Of a DNA stretch of 64,000 nucleotides, positions 18,235 through 26,492 are shown one piece after another. Below the pieces are notes generated by a model that had not been told where the DNA came from, did no database searches, and was given only the letters and a program-made list of their open reading frames with translations. A program made the position numbers and the translations under genes. Within the stretch, counting starts at the first letter, position 1. Each line of letters opens with the position of its first letter. The DNA is taken from positions 2,316,112 to 2,380,111 of the forward strand of contig NZ_GL397214.1 in the NCBI RefSeq assembly GCF_000146675.1. The letters run 5' to 3'. The stretch comes from Hoylesella marshii DSM 16973 = JCM 13450 (GTDB taxonomy: Bacteria > Bacteroidota > Bacteroidia > Bacteroidales > Bacteroidaceae).

Positions 18235-19260
18235 ATGGGCAGACGACTCAACGACCATCTTTCCTCTCATTATTTCGACGCTGCCAACCACCTCACCTCC
18301 AAGCGTGCACGGCGAAAGATAGTAGCTTATGTGGAGAGTTACGATGATATTCTCTTCTGGCGCACCGTGCTTGGCAGTTTTGAAGACCACACCCGTTACT
18401 TCGAGGTGATGCTTCCCTCGCGAATCAGTCTCGTGAAAGGCAAGAAATCCGTATTGATGAATCTGCTTTCCCGACAAGTGGGCAGCAGTATGATTGCCTG
18501 CGTAGATGCCGACTATGATTACCTTCTGCAGGGGTGTACACCGCTTTCGCGACAGGTTGTGGGCAATCCTTACGTGTTCCATACCTACGTCTATGCCATC
18601 GAAAACTATCGCTGCTATGCGCAAAGTCTGCACGAGGTCTGCGTGATGGCAACGCTCAACGACCATCATATCTTCGATTTTGTGGAATATCTCGAAGCCT
18701 TTTCCAAAGCCATCTTTCCCCTCTTTGTCTGGAATATCTGGGTTTATCGACAAGGCATCTACGGCCAATTCACTTTGACAGATTTCAACCGAGTAGTAGA
18801 AACCGGCCATTTCAACCTGCAAAATCCCTATGCCGCCATTGAAAAACTACGGCGAAAAGTAGGCCGATACATACAGATACTGCAAAGAAAGCATCCCGAT
18901 GCCAAAGAGAGTTACATCGCTTTGAAAAATGAACTCAAAGCACTTGGCGTAACGCCTGCCACCACCTACCTTTATATACAAGGACACCATCTGTACGACA
19001 GCCTTGTCGTTCCCATGCTCAAACGTGTGTGCAATGAGCTTAGACGTGAGCGCGAGAACGAGATTTACCGCAATGCCGTGCATTCCACACAACGTCACAA
19101 CGAGCTGGCTTCTTATGCCCATTGTGCAGAAGAGGTAGAGGGAGTATTGAGAATGAACATGGGGTACACACTCTCCGCTCCTTTCCAGCGACTCTGCAAC
19201 GATATTGCAGCCTTCTTGGAGCGAGATGCCAACCGCTCGTCTGTGGATGCCGTCTCATGA
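18235..19260 (+). CDS. DUF4435 (TOPRIM-like) protein
   Basis: 341 aa. VESYDDILFWR near residues 33-43 (Glu34) and DADYD at 91-95 have the spacing of the acidic residues of a TOPRIM fold as described for DUF4435. Between them lies KGKKSVL. The C-terminal half is helical and basic with no known motif. DUF4435 proteins commonly sit beside an ABC-like ATPase; in the PARIS anti-phage system the DUF4435 subunit (AriB) is the effector nuclease. That identity is inference here: the partner ATPase is shorter than AriA as I recall it. The function could also be OLD-like DNA processing. Confidence 0.82.
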   Translation: MGRRLNDHLSSHYFDAANHLTSKRARRKIVAYVESYDDILFWRTVLGSFEDHTRYFEVMLPSRISLVKGKKSVLMNLLSRQVGSSMIACVDADYDYLLQGCTPLSRQVVGNPYVFHTYVYAIENYRCYAQSLHEVCVMATLNDHHIFDFVEYLEAFSKAIFPLFVWNIWVYRQGIYGQFTLTDFNRVVETGHFNLQNPYAAIEKLRRKVGRYIQILQRKHPDAKESYIALKNELKALGVTPATTYLYIQGHHLYDSLVVPMLKRVCNELRRERENEIYRNAVHSTQRHNELASYAHCAEEVEGVLRMNMGYTLSAPFQRLCNDIAAFLERDANRSSVDAVS

Positions 19261-19301
19261 AAGAACCGGCAACAAACACTCGCTTTCCCCTTTTCCTTTT
19301 G

Positions 19302-19309
19302 TATCTTTG
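19302..19309 (+). promoter_or_regulatory. Promoter -7 element of aroQ
   Basis: TATCTTTG, 32 bases before the aroQ ATG, directly after the DUF4435 gene. It suggests that aroQ starts its own transcript. Confidence 0.6.
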
Positions 19310-19340
19310 CAGTCAATCAACCCTTTAAAAACATCATTTT

Positions 19341-19775
19341 ATGAAAATACAGATTATCAACGGACCTAATTTAAACCTGCTCGGCATGCGGGAACCGGAC
19401 ATCTACGGCAACAACAGCTTTGAGAATTTCCTGCCGAAGTTGAGGGCTGAATATCCCGAAGTGGCGTTGGAATACTTTCAAAGCAATGTGGAGGGCGAAC
19501 TGATAGACAAGATGCAGGAAGTAGGATTCTGCTTCCAAGGCATTATCCTTAACGCCGGAGCTTACACGCACACCAGCATTGCCCTGCAAGACTGCATCCG
19601 CGCCATCACCGCTCCTACCGTTGAGGTGCACATTTCCAATATTCACGCACGCGAAGAGTTCCGCCATCATTCGCTGATAGCCGGTGCCTGCGTGGGCACT
19701 GTCTGCGGTTTCGGGCTTCTTTCCTACAGACTTGCTCTCGAAGCACTTATCAACCGGCAAAACAAAGAACGATGA
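19341..19775 (+). CDS. aroQ: Type II 3-dehydroquinate dehydratase
   Basis: Third step of the shikimate pathway (3-dehydroquinate to 3-dehydroshikimate). 144 aa, normal for the dodecameric type II enzyme. Signatures: NGPNLNLLG near the N-terminus, the flexible loop with Glu/Tyr, NAGAYTHTS, and HISNIHAREEFRHHS with the catalytic His. Overlaps the next gene by 4 bases (ATGA). The other shikimate gene in this window is aroC. Confidence 0.96.
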   Translation: MKIQIINGPNLNLLGMREPDIYGNNSFENFLPKLRAEYPEVALEYFQSNVEGELIDKMQEVGFCFQGIILNAGAYTHTSIALQDCIRAITAPTVEVHISNIHAREEFRHHSLIAGACVGTVCGFGLLSYRLALEALINRQNKER

Positions 19776-20410
19776 CCGACAACGAGAAACTCGACCGTTA
19801 TATCCTCGACCATATTGATGCCGAGGGCGAATACCTGTACCGTCTTTATCGCGCCACGAATGTTCATCTGCTTCACGGGCGAATGGCCAGCGGACATTTG
19901 CAGGGACGTTTGCTCAAAATGCTTGTGCAGATGATACGTCCGAAGAATGTGCTCGAGGTAGGAACATTCAGCGGTTACAGTGCGATATGTATGGCCGAAG
20001 GTCTCGAAGCGGGAGGCATGGTATGGACATTTGAAGTGAACGATGAGCAGGAAGCCTTTACCCGACCATGGATAGAGGGCTCTTCGGTGGCGGAAAAGAT
20101 ACGTTTCCTTATCGGCGACGCTGTGGAGGAAGCCCCCAAATTGGGCGTTATTTTCGACTTCGTGTTTATCGACGGCGATAAACGCACTTACCTTGAGACC
20201 TACGAAATGGCACTTTCAATATTGCGGAAAGGTGGCTTCATTTTGGCCGACAACACCCTTTGGGATGGTCATGTGACAGACCCTGCCTATGACAAAGATG
20301 CCCAGACACGCGGCATCAGAACCTTCAACGATGCCATTGCCAACGATGCGCGGGTGGAAAAGGTGATACTGCCGCTAAGAGACGGGCTTACTTTGATTCG
20401 GAAAAAGTAG
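19772..20410 (+). CDS. Class I SAM-dependent O-methyltransferase
   Basis: 212 aa, cation-dependent O-methyltransferase (COMT-like) family. SAM-binding motif I LEVGTFSGYSA at about residues 56-66; metal and substrate residues in FIDGDKRTY and ADNTLWDGHV. Cytoplasmic; substrate not predictable. Its start overlaps the aroQ stop, so translation is probably coupled. Confidence 0.9.
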   Translation: MTDNEKLDRYILDHIDAEGEYLYRLYRATNVHLLHGRMASGHLQGRLLKMLVQMIRPKNVLEVGTFSGYSAICMAEGLEAGGMVWTFEVNDEQEAFTRPWIEGSSVAEKIRFLIGDAVEEAPKLGVIFDFVFIDGDKRTYLETYEMALSILRKGGFILADNTLWDGHVTDPAYDKDAQTRGIRTFNDAIANDARVEKVILPLRDGLTLIRKK

Positions 20411-20448
20411 CGCAGAGTGGCCTATGTCACAAATAAAGAGAATAAAAC

Positions 20449-20480
20449 TTTTGTGTTCTTCTTGATAAATACTACCTTTG
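20449..20480 (+). promoter_or_regulatory. Promoter of rbfA
   Basis: TTTTG (20449-20453), 19 bases, then TACCTTTG (20473-20480): a full match to the Bacteroidetes consensus. The ATG follows 26 bases later. Confidence 0.8.
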
Positions 20481-20506
20481 CACATAGTAAGAAGAAAGAA
20501 ATAACT

Positions 20507-20881
20507 ATGCAAGAGACAAGACAAAACCGCATCGCACGCCTGTTACAAAAGGAGTTGAGCTTGATTTTCCAAACCCAGACACGCAGTATGCACGGTGTGA
20601 TGGTCAGCGTGACGCGGTGCCGCATATCACCGGATTTGAGCATCTGCACGGGCTATCTCAGCATCTTCCCTTCCGAACGAGGCGAAGAGATATTAAAGAA
20701 TATCAACGCAAACGCGCAAACCATACGTTACGACCTTGGCACACGAGTGCGCAATCAGTTGCGTATCATCCCGGAAGTACGCTTTTTCTTAGACGATTCG
20801 CTCGACTATATAGAAAAGATAGACCGACTGTTAGAGAAAGACAAGCAAGCCGGCAACTCCTCGCAAACCGCTCAAGAATAA
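20507..20881 (+). CDS. rbfA: Ribosome-binding factor A
   Basis: 124 aa from the ATG at 20507; the longer frame runs through the promoter. Small KH-like protein that helps mature the 5' end of 16S rRNA in the 30S subunit. It begins with a basic helix (RQNRIARLLQKELS) and has the ISPDLSICTGYLSIFPS and RFFLDDSLDYIEKIDRLL segments typical of the family. Confidence 0.93.
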   Translation: MQETRQNRIARLLQKELSLIFQTQTRSMHGVMVSVTRCRISPDLSICTGYLSIFPSERGEEILKNINANAQTIRYDLGTRVRNQLRIIPEVRFFLDDSLDYIEKIDRLLEKDKQAGNSSQTAQE

Positions 20882-20966
20882 ACGCGCTTCAGCTTATCTG
20901 CCGCTTGCAGTTTCGGAAAAATGCCGAAAAAGAAAGCTTTTTCCCGCGCACAATGCGGCATGCGAC

Positions 20967-20974
20967 TATCTTTG
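20967..20974 (+). promoter_or_regulatory. Promoter -7 element very close to the LolE-type start
   Basis: TATCTTTG ends only 4 bases before the ATG at 20979, so a transcript from here would be leaderless or nearly so. It may also be a chance match. Confidence 0.4.
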
Positions 20975-20978
20975 AACA

Positions 20979-22211
20979 ATGAATTTCCCCTTTTATATTG
21001 CACGTCGTTACCTCTTCTCAAAGAAGAGTACCAACGCCATCAATGTCATCAGTCTCATCTCTGTTATAGGAGTGATTGTGGCCACCATGGCGCTTGTCAT
21101 CGTGTTAAGTGTCTTCAACGGCTTTCACGACTTAGTGGCCTCGCTCTTTACGACCTTTGACCCGCAGTTGGAAGTCGTGCCCGCAAAGGGGAAAAGCGTA
21201 CCCTCCGACGACCCCATACTCACCCGTATTCGCCAACAACCCGAGATTGCTGTGGCCACGGAGTGTCTGGAAGACCAAGCATTAGCCGTCTATCGCGACA
21301 AGCAGGCCATGGTAACGGTGAAAGGGGTGGAAGATAACTTCACACAACTGACGCACATTGAAGACATTCTCTATGGCGATGGCACCTTCGGACTGCAAGC
21401 GGCTAATCTGCAATATGGTGTCATCGGCATACGGCTGGCACAGGTATTAGGCACAGGAACACGATGGAACGGCTATCTGAAACTGTTTGCTCCTTCACGA
21501 GATGCCGATTTTGACATCACAAACCCTCGTTCCGGCTTTGTTGTAGACTCGCTTTTCTCCCCGGGCGTGGTCTTCTCTGTGAAGCAGGCACGCTACGACC
21601 GAGGCTACATTCTCACCTCTATCGCCTTTGCACGAAGCCTTTTTGAACGGCAGGGCGAACTCTCTTCGTTGGAGATAAAGCTGAAACCCGATTGTGATGT
21701 TGAAGCTGTGAAAACGCGCATGCAGCACATCGCCGGAGAGAAATACCGCATACTCGATCGCTACGAACAACATGCCGATACCTTCCGCATCATGAACATC
21801 GAGAAAATCATTGCCTACCTCTTTCTTACTTTCATTCTTGTAGTGGCTTGTTTCAATATCGTTAGTTCGCTGTCTATGCTCATTATCGACAAGAAGAACG
21901 ATGTGGTGACGCTGAGAAATTTAGGTGCCGACGATCAACAAATCGTGAAGATATTCCTTTTCGAGGGACGTTTGATTGCTTTCATTGGGGCAGTCATGGG
22001 TGTACTGCTTGGCCTTTTTCTCTGCTGGATGCAACAGATGTACGGATGGGTGAGCCTCGGCGAGAGCAGTGGAAGTTTCGTTGTAGATGCTTATCCCGTA
22101 AGTGTGCATTATGGCGATGTATTGATTGTCTTCCTTACGGTAGTCCTTGTAGGTGCACTTTCCACATGGTATCCCGTAAGATACCTCAGCAAACGATTGC
22201 TTAACAACTGA
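20979..22211 (+). CDS. LolC/LolE-type ABC permease (FtsX family)
   Basis: 410 aa. An N-terminal membrane helix (about 20-45, after IARRYLFSKKSTNAINVIS), a large periplasmic domain (about 50-270) and three C-terminal helices (about 275-300, 320-345, 375-398) give the 4-TM layout of lipoprotein-releasing permeases. It should work with a LolD-type ATPase encoded elsewhere to release lipoproteins from the inner membrane. A hairpin terminator follows. Confidence 0.9.
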   Translation: MNFPFYIARRYLFSKKSTNAINVISLISVIGVIVATMALVIVLSVFNGFHDLVASLFTTFDPQLEVVPAKGKSVPSDDPILTRIRQQPEIAVATECLEDQALAVYRDKQAMVTVKGVEDNFTQLTHIEDILYGDGTFGLQAANLQYGVIGIRLAQVLGTGTRWNGYLKLFAPSRDADFDITNPRSGFVVDSLFSPGVVFSVKQARYDRGYILTSIAFARSLFERQGELSSLEIKLKPDCDVEAVKTRMQHIAGEKYRILDRYEQHADTFRIMNIEKIIAYLFLTFILVVACFNIVSSLSMLIIDKKNDVVTLRNLGADDQQIVKIFLFEGRLIAFIGAVMGVLLGLFLCWMQQMYGWVSLGESSGSFVVDAYPVSVHYGDVLIVFLTVVLVGALSTWYPVRYLSKRLLNN

Positions 22212-22238
22212 CGTTCTCGAGATACAAGCAAAAAGCAA

Positions 22239-22275
22239 GACTCATCAGACCTTCGCGGCGTGATGAGTCTCTTTA
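22239..22275 (+). terminator. Terminator after the LolE-type gene
   Basis: GACTCATCA (22239-22247) pairs with TGATGAGTC (22261-22269), followed by TCTTTACTTTTCTT. Confidence 0.75.
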
Positions 22276-22830
22276 CTTTTCTTCTGACTTAAATTTCTAT
22301 ACTGGTTGATATAGAAGTCATCCTTACAACAATCACCGCAAATATATAAAAAGAATCTATACGAACCAAATAAATTGCGATATTTTTCTTTGAAATGCGT
22401 ATTTTTCTTTTCTTTTTGCGTTATTTGTCGTGTATTTTTATTTCTTTTTGAAGCCTTAATGCTCTGATTGCTTTCTTTTCGTTTATCCAAAGGTATGCTT
22501 TCTCAGATGAATAATAACGGTGTTTTTCAGCCTTCGGCAGGGGATAAGCCAAGCATCGATAACCCCGCGAAACACACGCTTTATCAAAATGATTTGTAAG
22601 AGCATAGCTTTGAGCATGTAAAAAGATAGCTTTGAGCGCGTTAAAGGATAGCTTTGAGGACGTAAAAGCTATGTTCTGTCAAATCCCGGGCTGTCTTGCA
22701 GTCTTTCAATGGTTGAAGAAGTGTCTGTCAGACGGGGAGCTGCGGTCTCCTAAAAACGTTTTCTGTTAGGTACAAGACGAGTAGAGAAGCAGAAAGCAAA
22801 CAGGCATTGTTTGCGATGATGGCTACCAAC
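22276..22830. other. Intergenic region between convergent genes
   Basis: Very AT-rich up to about 22500. The 22-bp array B lies at 22590-22677. No gene is supported; a lysine-rich open frame on the minus strand here overlaps the terminator and is not convincing. Confidence 0.55.
22590..22677 (-). repeat. 22-bp tandem array B (4 units)
   Basis: Four units start at 22590, 22612, 22634 and 22656. On the minus strand the units read AAAGCTATCCTTTAACG, AAAGCTATCTTTTTACA and close variants, each followed by a CTC. They share the core with arrays C (30575) and E (41274). Confidence 0.88.
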
Positions 22831-22864
22831 AAAAAAGGTTACAACCTTGAAGTTGCAACCTTTT
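22831..22864 (-). terminator. Terminator of the rpmB-rpmG-DUF4295 operon
   Basis: The minus strand reads AAAAGGTTGCAAC / GTTGTAACCTTTTTT with a 6-base loop, 21 bases after the DUF4295 stop. Confidence 0.8.
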
Positions 22865-22885
22865 ATCTGTATATGAAAATCAGGA

Positions 22886-23044
22886 TTAGTTCTTAAAGAA
22901 GTCCTTAACGGCCTCGTTAGGCACCATCTGCTCATCGAAAATATAAGCACCGGTCTTGGGGCTTTTCACCATTTTGATAACCTTTGTATATGCGCGACCA
23001 TCCTTCGAGCCTTCGTGGAGGGTAGCAACGGTTTTCTTTGCCAT
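22886..23044 (-). CDS. DUF4295 family small basic protein
   Basis: 52 aa, beginning MAKKTVATLHEGSKDGR and ending EAVKDFFKN. This Bacteroidetes-specific family is almost always encoded directly after rpmG, as here (24 bases away), so a ribosome-associated role is likely but unproven. It is below usual ORF-length cut-offs and easily missed. Confidence 0.92.
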   Translation of the reverse strand: MAKKTVATLHEGSKDGRAYTKVIKMVKSPKTGAYIFDEQMVPNEAVKDFFKN

Positions 23045-23068
23045 ATGTTGAGCTGTTTTATTGGGTTA

Positions 23069-23257
23069 TTACTTAATCTCTTTATGAAGTGTCATTTTCT
23101 TCAGAATGGGATTGAATTTCATGAGTTCCATACGTTCCGGCGTGTTCTTACGGTTCTTTGTCGTCACGTAACGGCTGGTTCCGGGCAGTCCGCTATTTTT
23201 CATTTCGGTACATTCCAAAATGACTTGTACCCTATTGCCTTTTGCTTTCTTTGCCAT
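23069..23257 (-). CDS. rpmG: 50S ribosomal protein L33
   Basis: 62 aa; [18 protein letters not shown] start and [16 protein letters not shown] core are typical. It has one Cys only, so it is the zinc-free form. Five bases downstream of rpmB in the same operon. Confidence 0.96.
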   Translation of the reverse strand: MAKKAKGNRVQVILECTEMKNSGLPGTSRYVTTKNRKNTPERMELMKFNPILKKMTLHKEIK

Positions 23258-23262
23258 AGTTC

Positions 23263-23526
23263 TTATTCTCCTATCACTTTAATATCTTTCCATTCGCAGT
23301 AACCTTTGGAGACAGCTTGCTTAAGAGCAGCATCAAGTCCAACCTTGTTGATAAGGCGTAAACCGGCGGCACTTATTTTCAGGCTAATCCAGCAGCCCTC
23401 TTCCACGTAGTAGAACTTTTTATTGAATAAGTTCACATCAAAACTGCGCTTTGTGCGGTGCTTTGAGTGGGAAACGTTGCAGCCTATCTGTGCTTTCTTC
23501 CCTGTAATCTGACAAATCTTCGACAT
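23263..23526 (-). CDS. rpmB: 50S ribosomal protein L28
   Basis: 87 aa; [10 protein letters not shown] start, [15 protein letters not shown] and [13 protein letters not shown] are L28 signatures. First gene of the rpmB-rpmG-DUF4295 operon. Confidence 0.96.
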   Translation of the reverse strand: MSKICQITGKKAQIGCNVSHSKHRTKRSFDVNLFNKKFYYVEEGCWISLKISAAGLRLINKVGLDAALKQAVSKGYCEWKDIKVIGE

Positions 23527-23578
23527 CTCTATCTTAATTTTATATTTTTCCGTTTATGTAACTATTCCAAACAGGGTG

Positions 23579-23610
23579 CAAAATTACGTTTTTTATACGA
23601 AACGCCCAAA
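23579..23610 (-). promoter_or_regulatory. Promoter of the rpmB operon
   Basis: The minus strand reads TTTG (23607-23610), 20 bases, then TAATTTTG (23579-23586). Confidence 0.65.
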
Positions 23611-23693
23611 TATTCTATGTAAGAAAAGAGGCATTTAAGTTTTTTTTTGAGTTGATGGGTGCCCTGTTGTGTCAAAATATTTTGGCGGTCGAT

Positions 23694-24203
23694 TTATCCT
23701 TTGGGTGTTACGGACTGTTCTTCCTGCAGAAATGCGAGAAACATTTGCAAGGCTTTACTCGTAGCAACGGCTAAATTGATATCGCGGCCTTCGTCTTCCG
23801 TCAGTTTCATGGTCACGATTTTATCCTTGTTTCCACAAGCCAACCAGATGGTACCGACGGGGATTTCGGCCGTTCCTCCTCCCGGTCCGGCCACACCGGT
23901 GGAAGCGATGGCATAATCTACGTTCAGCGTATGAATCGTACCTCTTACCATGGCTTCGGCCACTTCCTCGCAAACGGCGGTTTTCTCTTCCAGCAAATGA
24001 TGGTCTACCTGTAAGAGTTTTTCTTTTACTTCATTGGTGTAGGCGATGATACCTCCCTTGAAATAGGTGGATGCCCCCGGTACAGCGATGATAGATTCGG
24101 CAATTCTGCCGCCTGTACAACTTTCAGCCGTGCCCACGGTTTTTCCTGTTTCGTAGAGCAGTTGCTGAATCTCTTTGCTTAAAATTTTATTTTCCAATCC
24201 CAT
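23694..24203 (-). CDS. cinA: CinA-family protein (nicotinamide-nucleotide amidase domain)
   Basis: 169 aa, only the C-terminal CinA domain; the N-terminal molybdopterin-binding-like domain of long CinA is absent. GTAESCTGG at 24-32 carries the catalytic Ser; STGVAGPGGGT near 106 is also typical. The domain deamidates NMN in pyridine nucleotide recycling. It is downstream of tsaD (49-base gap) on the same strand. Confidence 0.9.
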   Translation of the reverse strand: MGLENKILSKEIQQLLYETGKTVGTAESCTGGRIAESIIAVPGASTYFKGGIIAYTNEVKEKLLQVDHHLLEEKTAVCEEVAEAMVRGTIHTLNVDYAIASTGVAGPGGGTAEIPVGTIWLACGNKDKIVTMKLTEDEGRDINLAVATSKALQMFLAFLQEEQSVTPKG

Positions 24204-24252
24204 GATTTCAATTGTTTAAGGGTGAAATATTTATATCAACTGATGGTTGCAT

Positions 24253-25287
24253 TTATTGGAAAGTGACCTTAGAAAAAGCCGGTTTGCTGATGGAGCAAAA
24301 CTTTCCGTCAAGGTACTTGTAGTATCCGGTAATGGCAATCATGGCCGCATTATCTGTCGTATAGCTGAATTTCGGTATGTAAATCGTCCATCCGTACTTC
24401 TCGGAATGCTCATGGAAAGCGTTCCTAAGCCCGTTGTTGGCTGATACACCACCAGCCACGGCCACATGGGTGATACCTGTTTGTTTGACCGCCTCACGGA
24501 GTTTCTTCATCAGAATATCGACAATGGTATATTCTAAGCTCGCAGCAAGGTCTTCTTTGTGGTGCTCGATGAAGTCAGGATCTTCTTTTGTCCACTCTCG
24601 CAGGTTGTAGAGAAACGATGTTTTCAGGCCGCTGAAGCTGTAATCAAGCCCCGAGATGCGAGGCTCTGCAAAGCGATAAGCATGCGGATTGCCCTGTCGT
24701 GCGAGTCGGTCGATAATGGGACCGCCCGGATATCCTAAGCCCATGACCTTGGAACACTTGTCGATGGCCTCTCCGGCAGCATCGTCGATGGTCTGCCCCA
24801 GCACCTCTATATCGTTGTAAGCATTGATTTTCACGATTTGCGAATTACCTCCGCTTACAAGCAGGCAGAGGAATGGGTAGGGCGGAACGTGGGTGTCAGC
24901 ATCGGCTTCCTTAATGAAATGTGCCAAAACATGTCCCTGTAAATGATTGACATCTACCAAAGGAATGTCCAACGAACGGGCAAGTCCCTTGGCAAAACTC
25001 ACGCCCACAAGTAGAGAGCCCATCAATCCCGGGCCGCGTGTAAAGGCTATAGCAGTCAGTTGCTCTTTTGTGATGCCGGCACGGCTGAGTGCCTGATCAA
25101 CGACAGGTACGATATTTTGTTGATGGGCACGGGATGCCAACTCGGGAACAACGCCTCCGTAAGCCTTGTGAACTTCCTGAGAAGCCGTTACATTGCTAAG
25201 CAACACGTCGTTGCGCAGTACTGCCGCCGATGTATCGTCGCAGCTGCTTTCTATACCTAATATATATATGTCCTTGCGTTTGCTCAT
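24253..25287 (-). CDS. tsaD: tRNA N6-adenosine threonylcarbamoyltransferase
   Basis: Forms t6A37 on ANN-decoding tRNAs. 344 aa from the ATG at 25287, which overlaps the map stop by 4 bases (ATGA); the upstream extension is unlikely. Signature GIESSCDDTS at 11-20, metal-binding HLQGH (His115, His119), and SGGNSQI and GGVSANNGLR for ATP-grasp-like binding. Confidence 0.95.
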   Translation of the reverse strand: MSKRKDIYILGIESSCDDTSAAVLRNDVLLSNVTASQEVHKAYGGVVPELASRAHQQNIVPVVDQALSRAGITKEQLTAIAFTRGPGLMGSLLVGVSFAKGLARSLDIPLVDVNHLQGHVLAHFIKEADADTHVPPYPFLCLLVSGGNSQIVKINAYNDIEVLGQTIDDAAGEAIDKCSKVMGLGYPGGPIIDRLARQGNPHAYRFAEPRISGLDYSFSGLKTSFLYNLREWTKEDPDFIEHHKEDLAASLEYTIVDILMKKLREAVKQTGITHVAVAGGVSANNGLRNAFHEHSEKYGWTIYIPKFSYTTDNAAMIAITGYYKYLDGKFCSISKPAFSKVTFQ

Positions 25288-26144
25288 TGTGTAAGGATTT
25301 CTACGCCATGTTCTGTCATGAGGAAAGTATGCTCCCATTGCGCACTGGGCTGTTCATCGCCTGTAATAACCTCCCATCCGTATTCATCGTCAGCATCGAT
25401 AAACACTTTCCATGTGCCCATATTAATCATCGGTTCGATGGTGAAGACCATACCCGGTACGAGCAACATGCCCGTGCCACGATGGCCGAAATGCAACACT
25501 TCAGGTTCTTCGTGGAAATGAAGACCCACACCGTGACCGCACAAATCGCGCACTACGCCATAATGATACTTCTCTGCATGCTTCTGAATGGCATGTCCGA
25601 TATCGCCCACAAAGCCATAAGGACGGGCTGCCTCGGCACCTATTTCAAGACATTCCTTGGTAACTCGCACCAACTGCTCTTTCTCCGGAGAGGTCTTTCC
25701 GATAATAAACATGCGTGAAGCATCGGCATAATAACCGTCGAGAATGGTGGTAAAGTCTACGTTGATGATGTCTCCTTCTTTCAGCACATCCGTCTCTTTG
25801 GGGATGCCATGGCACACTACTTCGTTGATACTCGTACAGACACTCTTGGGAAAGCCTTCATAATTGAGGCAGGCAGGTATGGCACCGTGGGATGTACAGT
25901 AGTCGTAGCAGATATGATCTATCTCCAACGTGTTCATACCCGCGCAGATATGTTTGGCCACTTCATCGAGTACGCCGGTATTCACGATGCCGCTTCTGCG
26001 TATTCCCTCTATCTGCTCGGGTGTTTTGATTAAATCTCTCGACGGCACTTCCTTGCCTTTGTTCTCCCAATACATCACCTGTTTGTCCATCTCGGTCAGT
26101 TCTTGACCGCTTAAAGCGTGCCACTTCCTCTTTTTAAGCCTCAT
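25284..26144 (-). CDS. map: Methionine aminopeptidase, first copy
   Basis: 286 aa from the ATG at 26144 (start by similarity; a further upstream ATG would approach the tRNA). Type I enzyme removing N-terminal Met. An N-terminal extension of about 40 residues (MRLKKRKWHALSG...) is absent from the second copy at 55723. Metal ligands are visible in VDFTTILDGYYADAS, GHGVGLHFHEEP and the terminal WEHTF. Translationally coupled to tsaD. Confidence 0.93.
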   Translation of the reverse strand: MRLKKRKWHALSGQELTEMDKQVMYWENKGKEVPSRDLIKTPEQIEGIRRSGIVNTGVLDEVAKHICAGMNTLEIDHICYDYCTSHGAIPACLNYEGFPKSVCTSINEVVCHGIPKETDVLKEGDIINVDFTTILDGYYADASRMFIIGKTSPEKEQLVRVTKECLEIGAEAARPYGFVGDIGHAIQKHAEKYHYGVVRDLCGHGVGLHFHEEPEVLHFGHRGTGMLLVPGMVFTIEPMINMGTWKVFIDADDEYGWEVITGDEQPSAQWEHTFLMTEHGVEILTQ

Positions 26145-26222
26145 CTTTCTTTGCTTTACAATGTCGTTTAAGAGAAAGGACAGACACGCCAATAGCATGC
26201 CTGTCCTCAGCGATTGTCGGAG

Positions 26223-26297
26223 TGATTCCGTTGGGATTCGAACCCAAGACCCACAGCTTAGAAGGCTGTTGCTCTAATCCAACTGAGCTACGGAACC
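26223..26297 (-). tRNA. tRNA-Arg (anticodon UCU)
   Basis: Minus strand: acceptor GGTTCCG / CGGAATC, then TA, D-arm GCTCAGTTGGATTAGAGC, anticodon stem ACAGC/GCTGT with loop CTTCTAA (anticodon TCT, reads AGA), T-arm TTGGGTTCGAATCCCAA, discriminator A. 75 nt, CCA not encoded. Confidence 0.95.
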
Positions 26298-26310
26298 CTT
26301 GAACCAGCTG

Positions 26311-26342
26311 CAAAATTACGGCTTTTCCATTAAAGGAACAAA
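26311..26342 (-). promoter_or_regulatory. Promoter of tRNA-Arg
   Basis: The minus strand reads TTTG (26339-26342), 20 bases, TAATTTTG (26311-26318), 14 bases before the tRNA. It may also feed map-tsaD-cinA. Confidence 0.65.
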
Positions 26343-26409
26343 CATTTCCCCAAAAACTTTGATGCTTTTGCTGCAAAGATGATTAGGAATGAATTTTCTT
26401 CTCTTTTTA

Positions 26410-26441
26410 TTTGGCAGGTAAAAATAAAAGGTTTACATTTG
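26410..26441 (+). promoter_or_regulatory. Promoter of gdhA
   Basis: TTTG (26410-26413), 20 bases, TACATTTG (26434-26441). It lies inside the upstream extension of the gdhA frame, so the ATG at 26493 is the real start. Confidence 0.75.
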
Positions 26442-26492
26442 CATTGTCTTAATAACATTCTAATCACATTATACCTAACAAACATAATTACT

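Noticed and set aside
17542..18822. 426-aa frame antisense to the ATPase/DUF4435 genes
   Set aside because: It spans two sense genes with clear motifs and has no domain of its own; a codon-bias shadow.
22245..22490. 81-aa lysine-rich frame on the minus strand
   Set aside because: Overlaps the LolE-type terminator and AT-rich DNA; lysine bias follows base composition.
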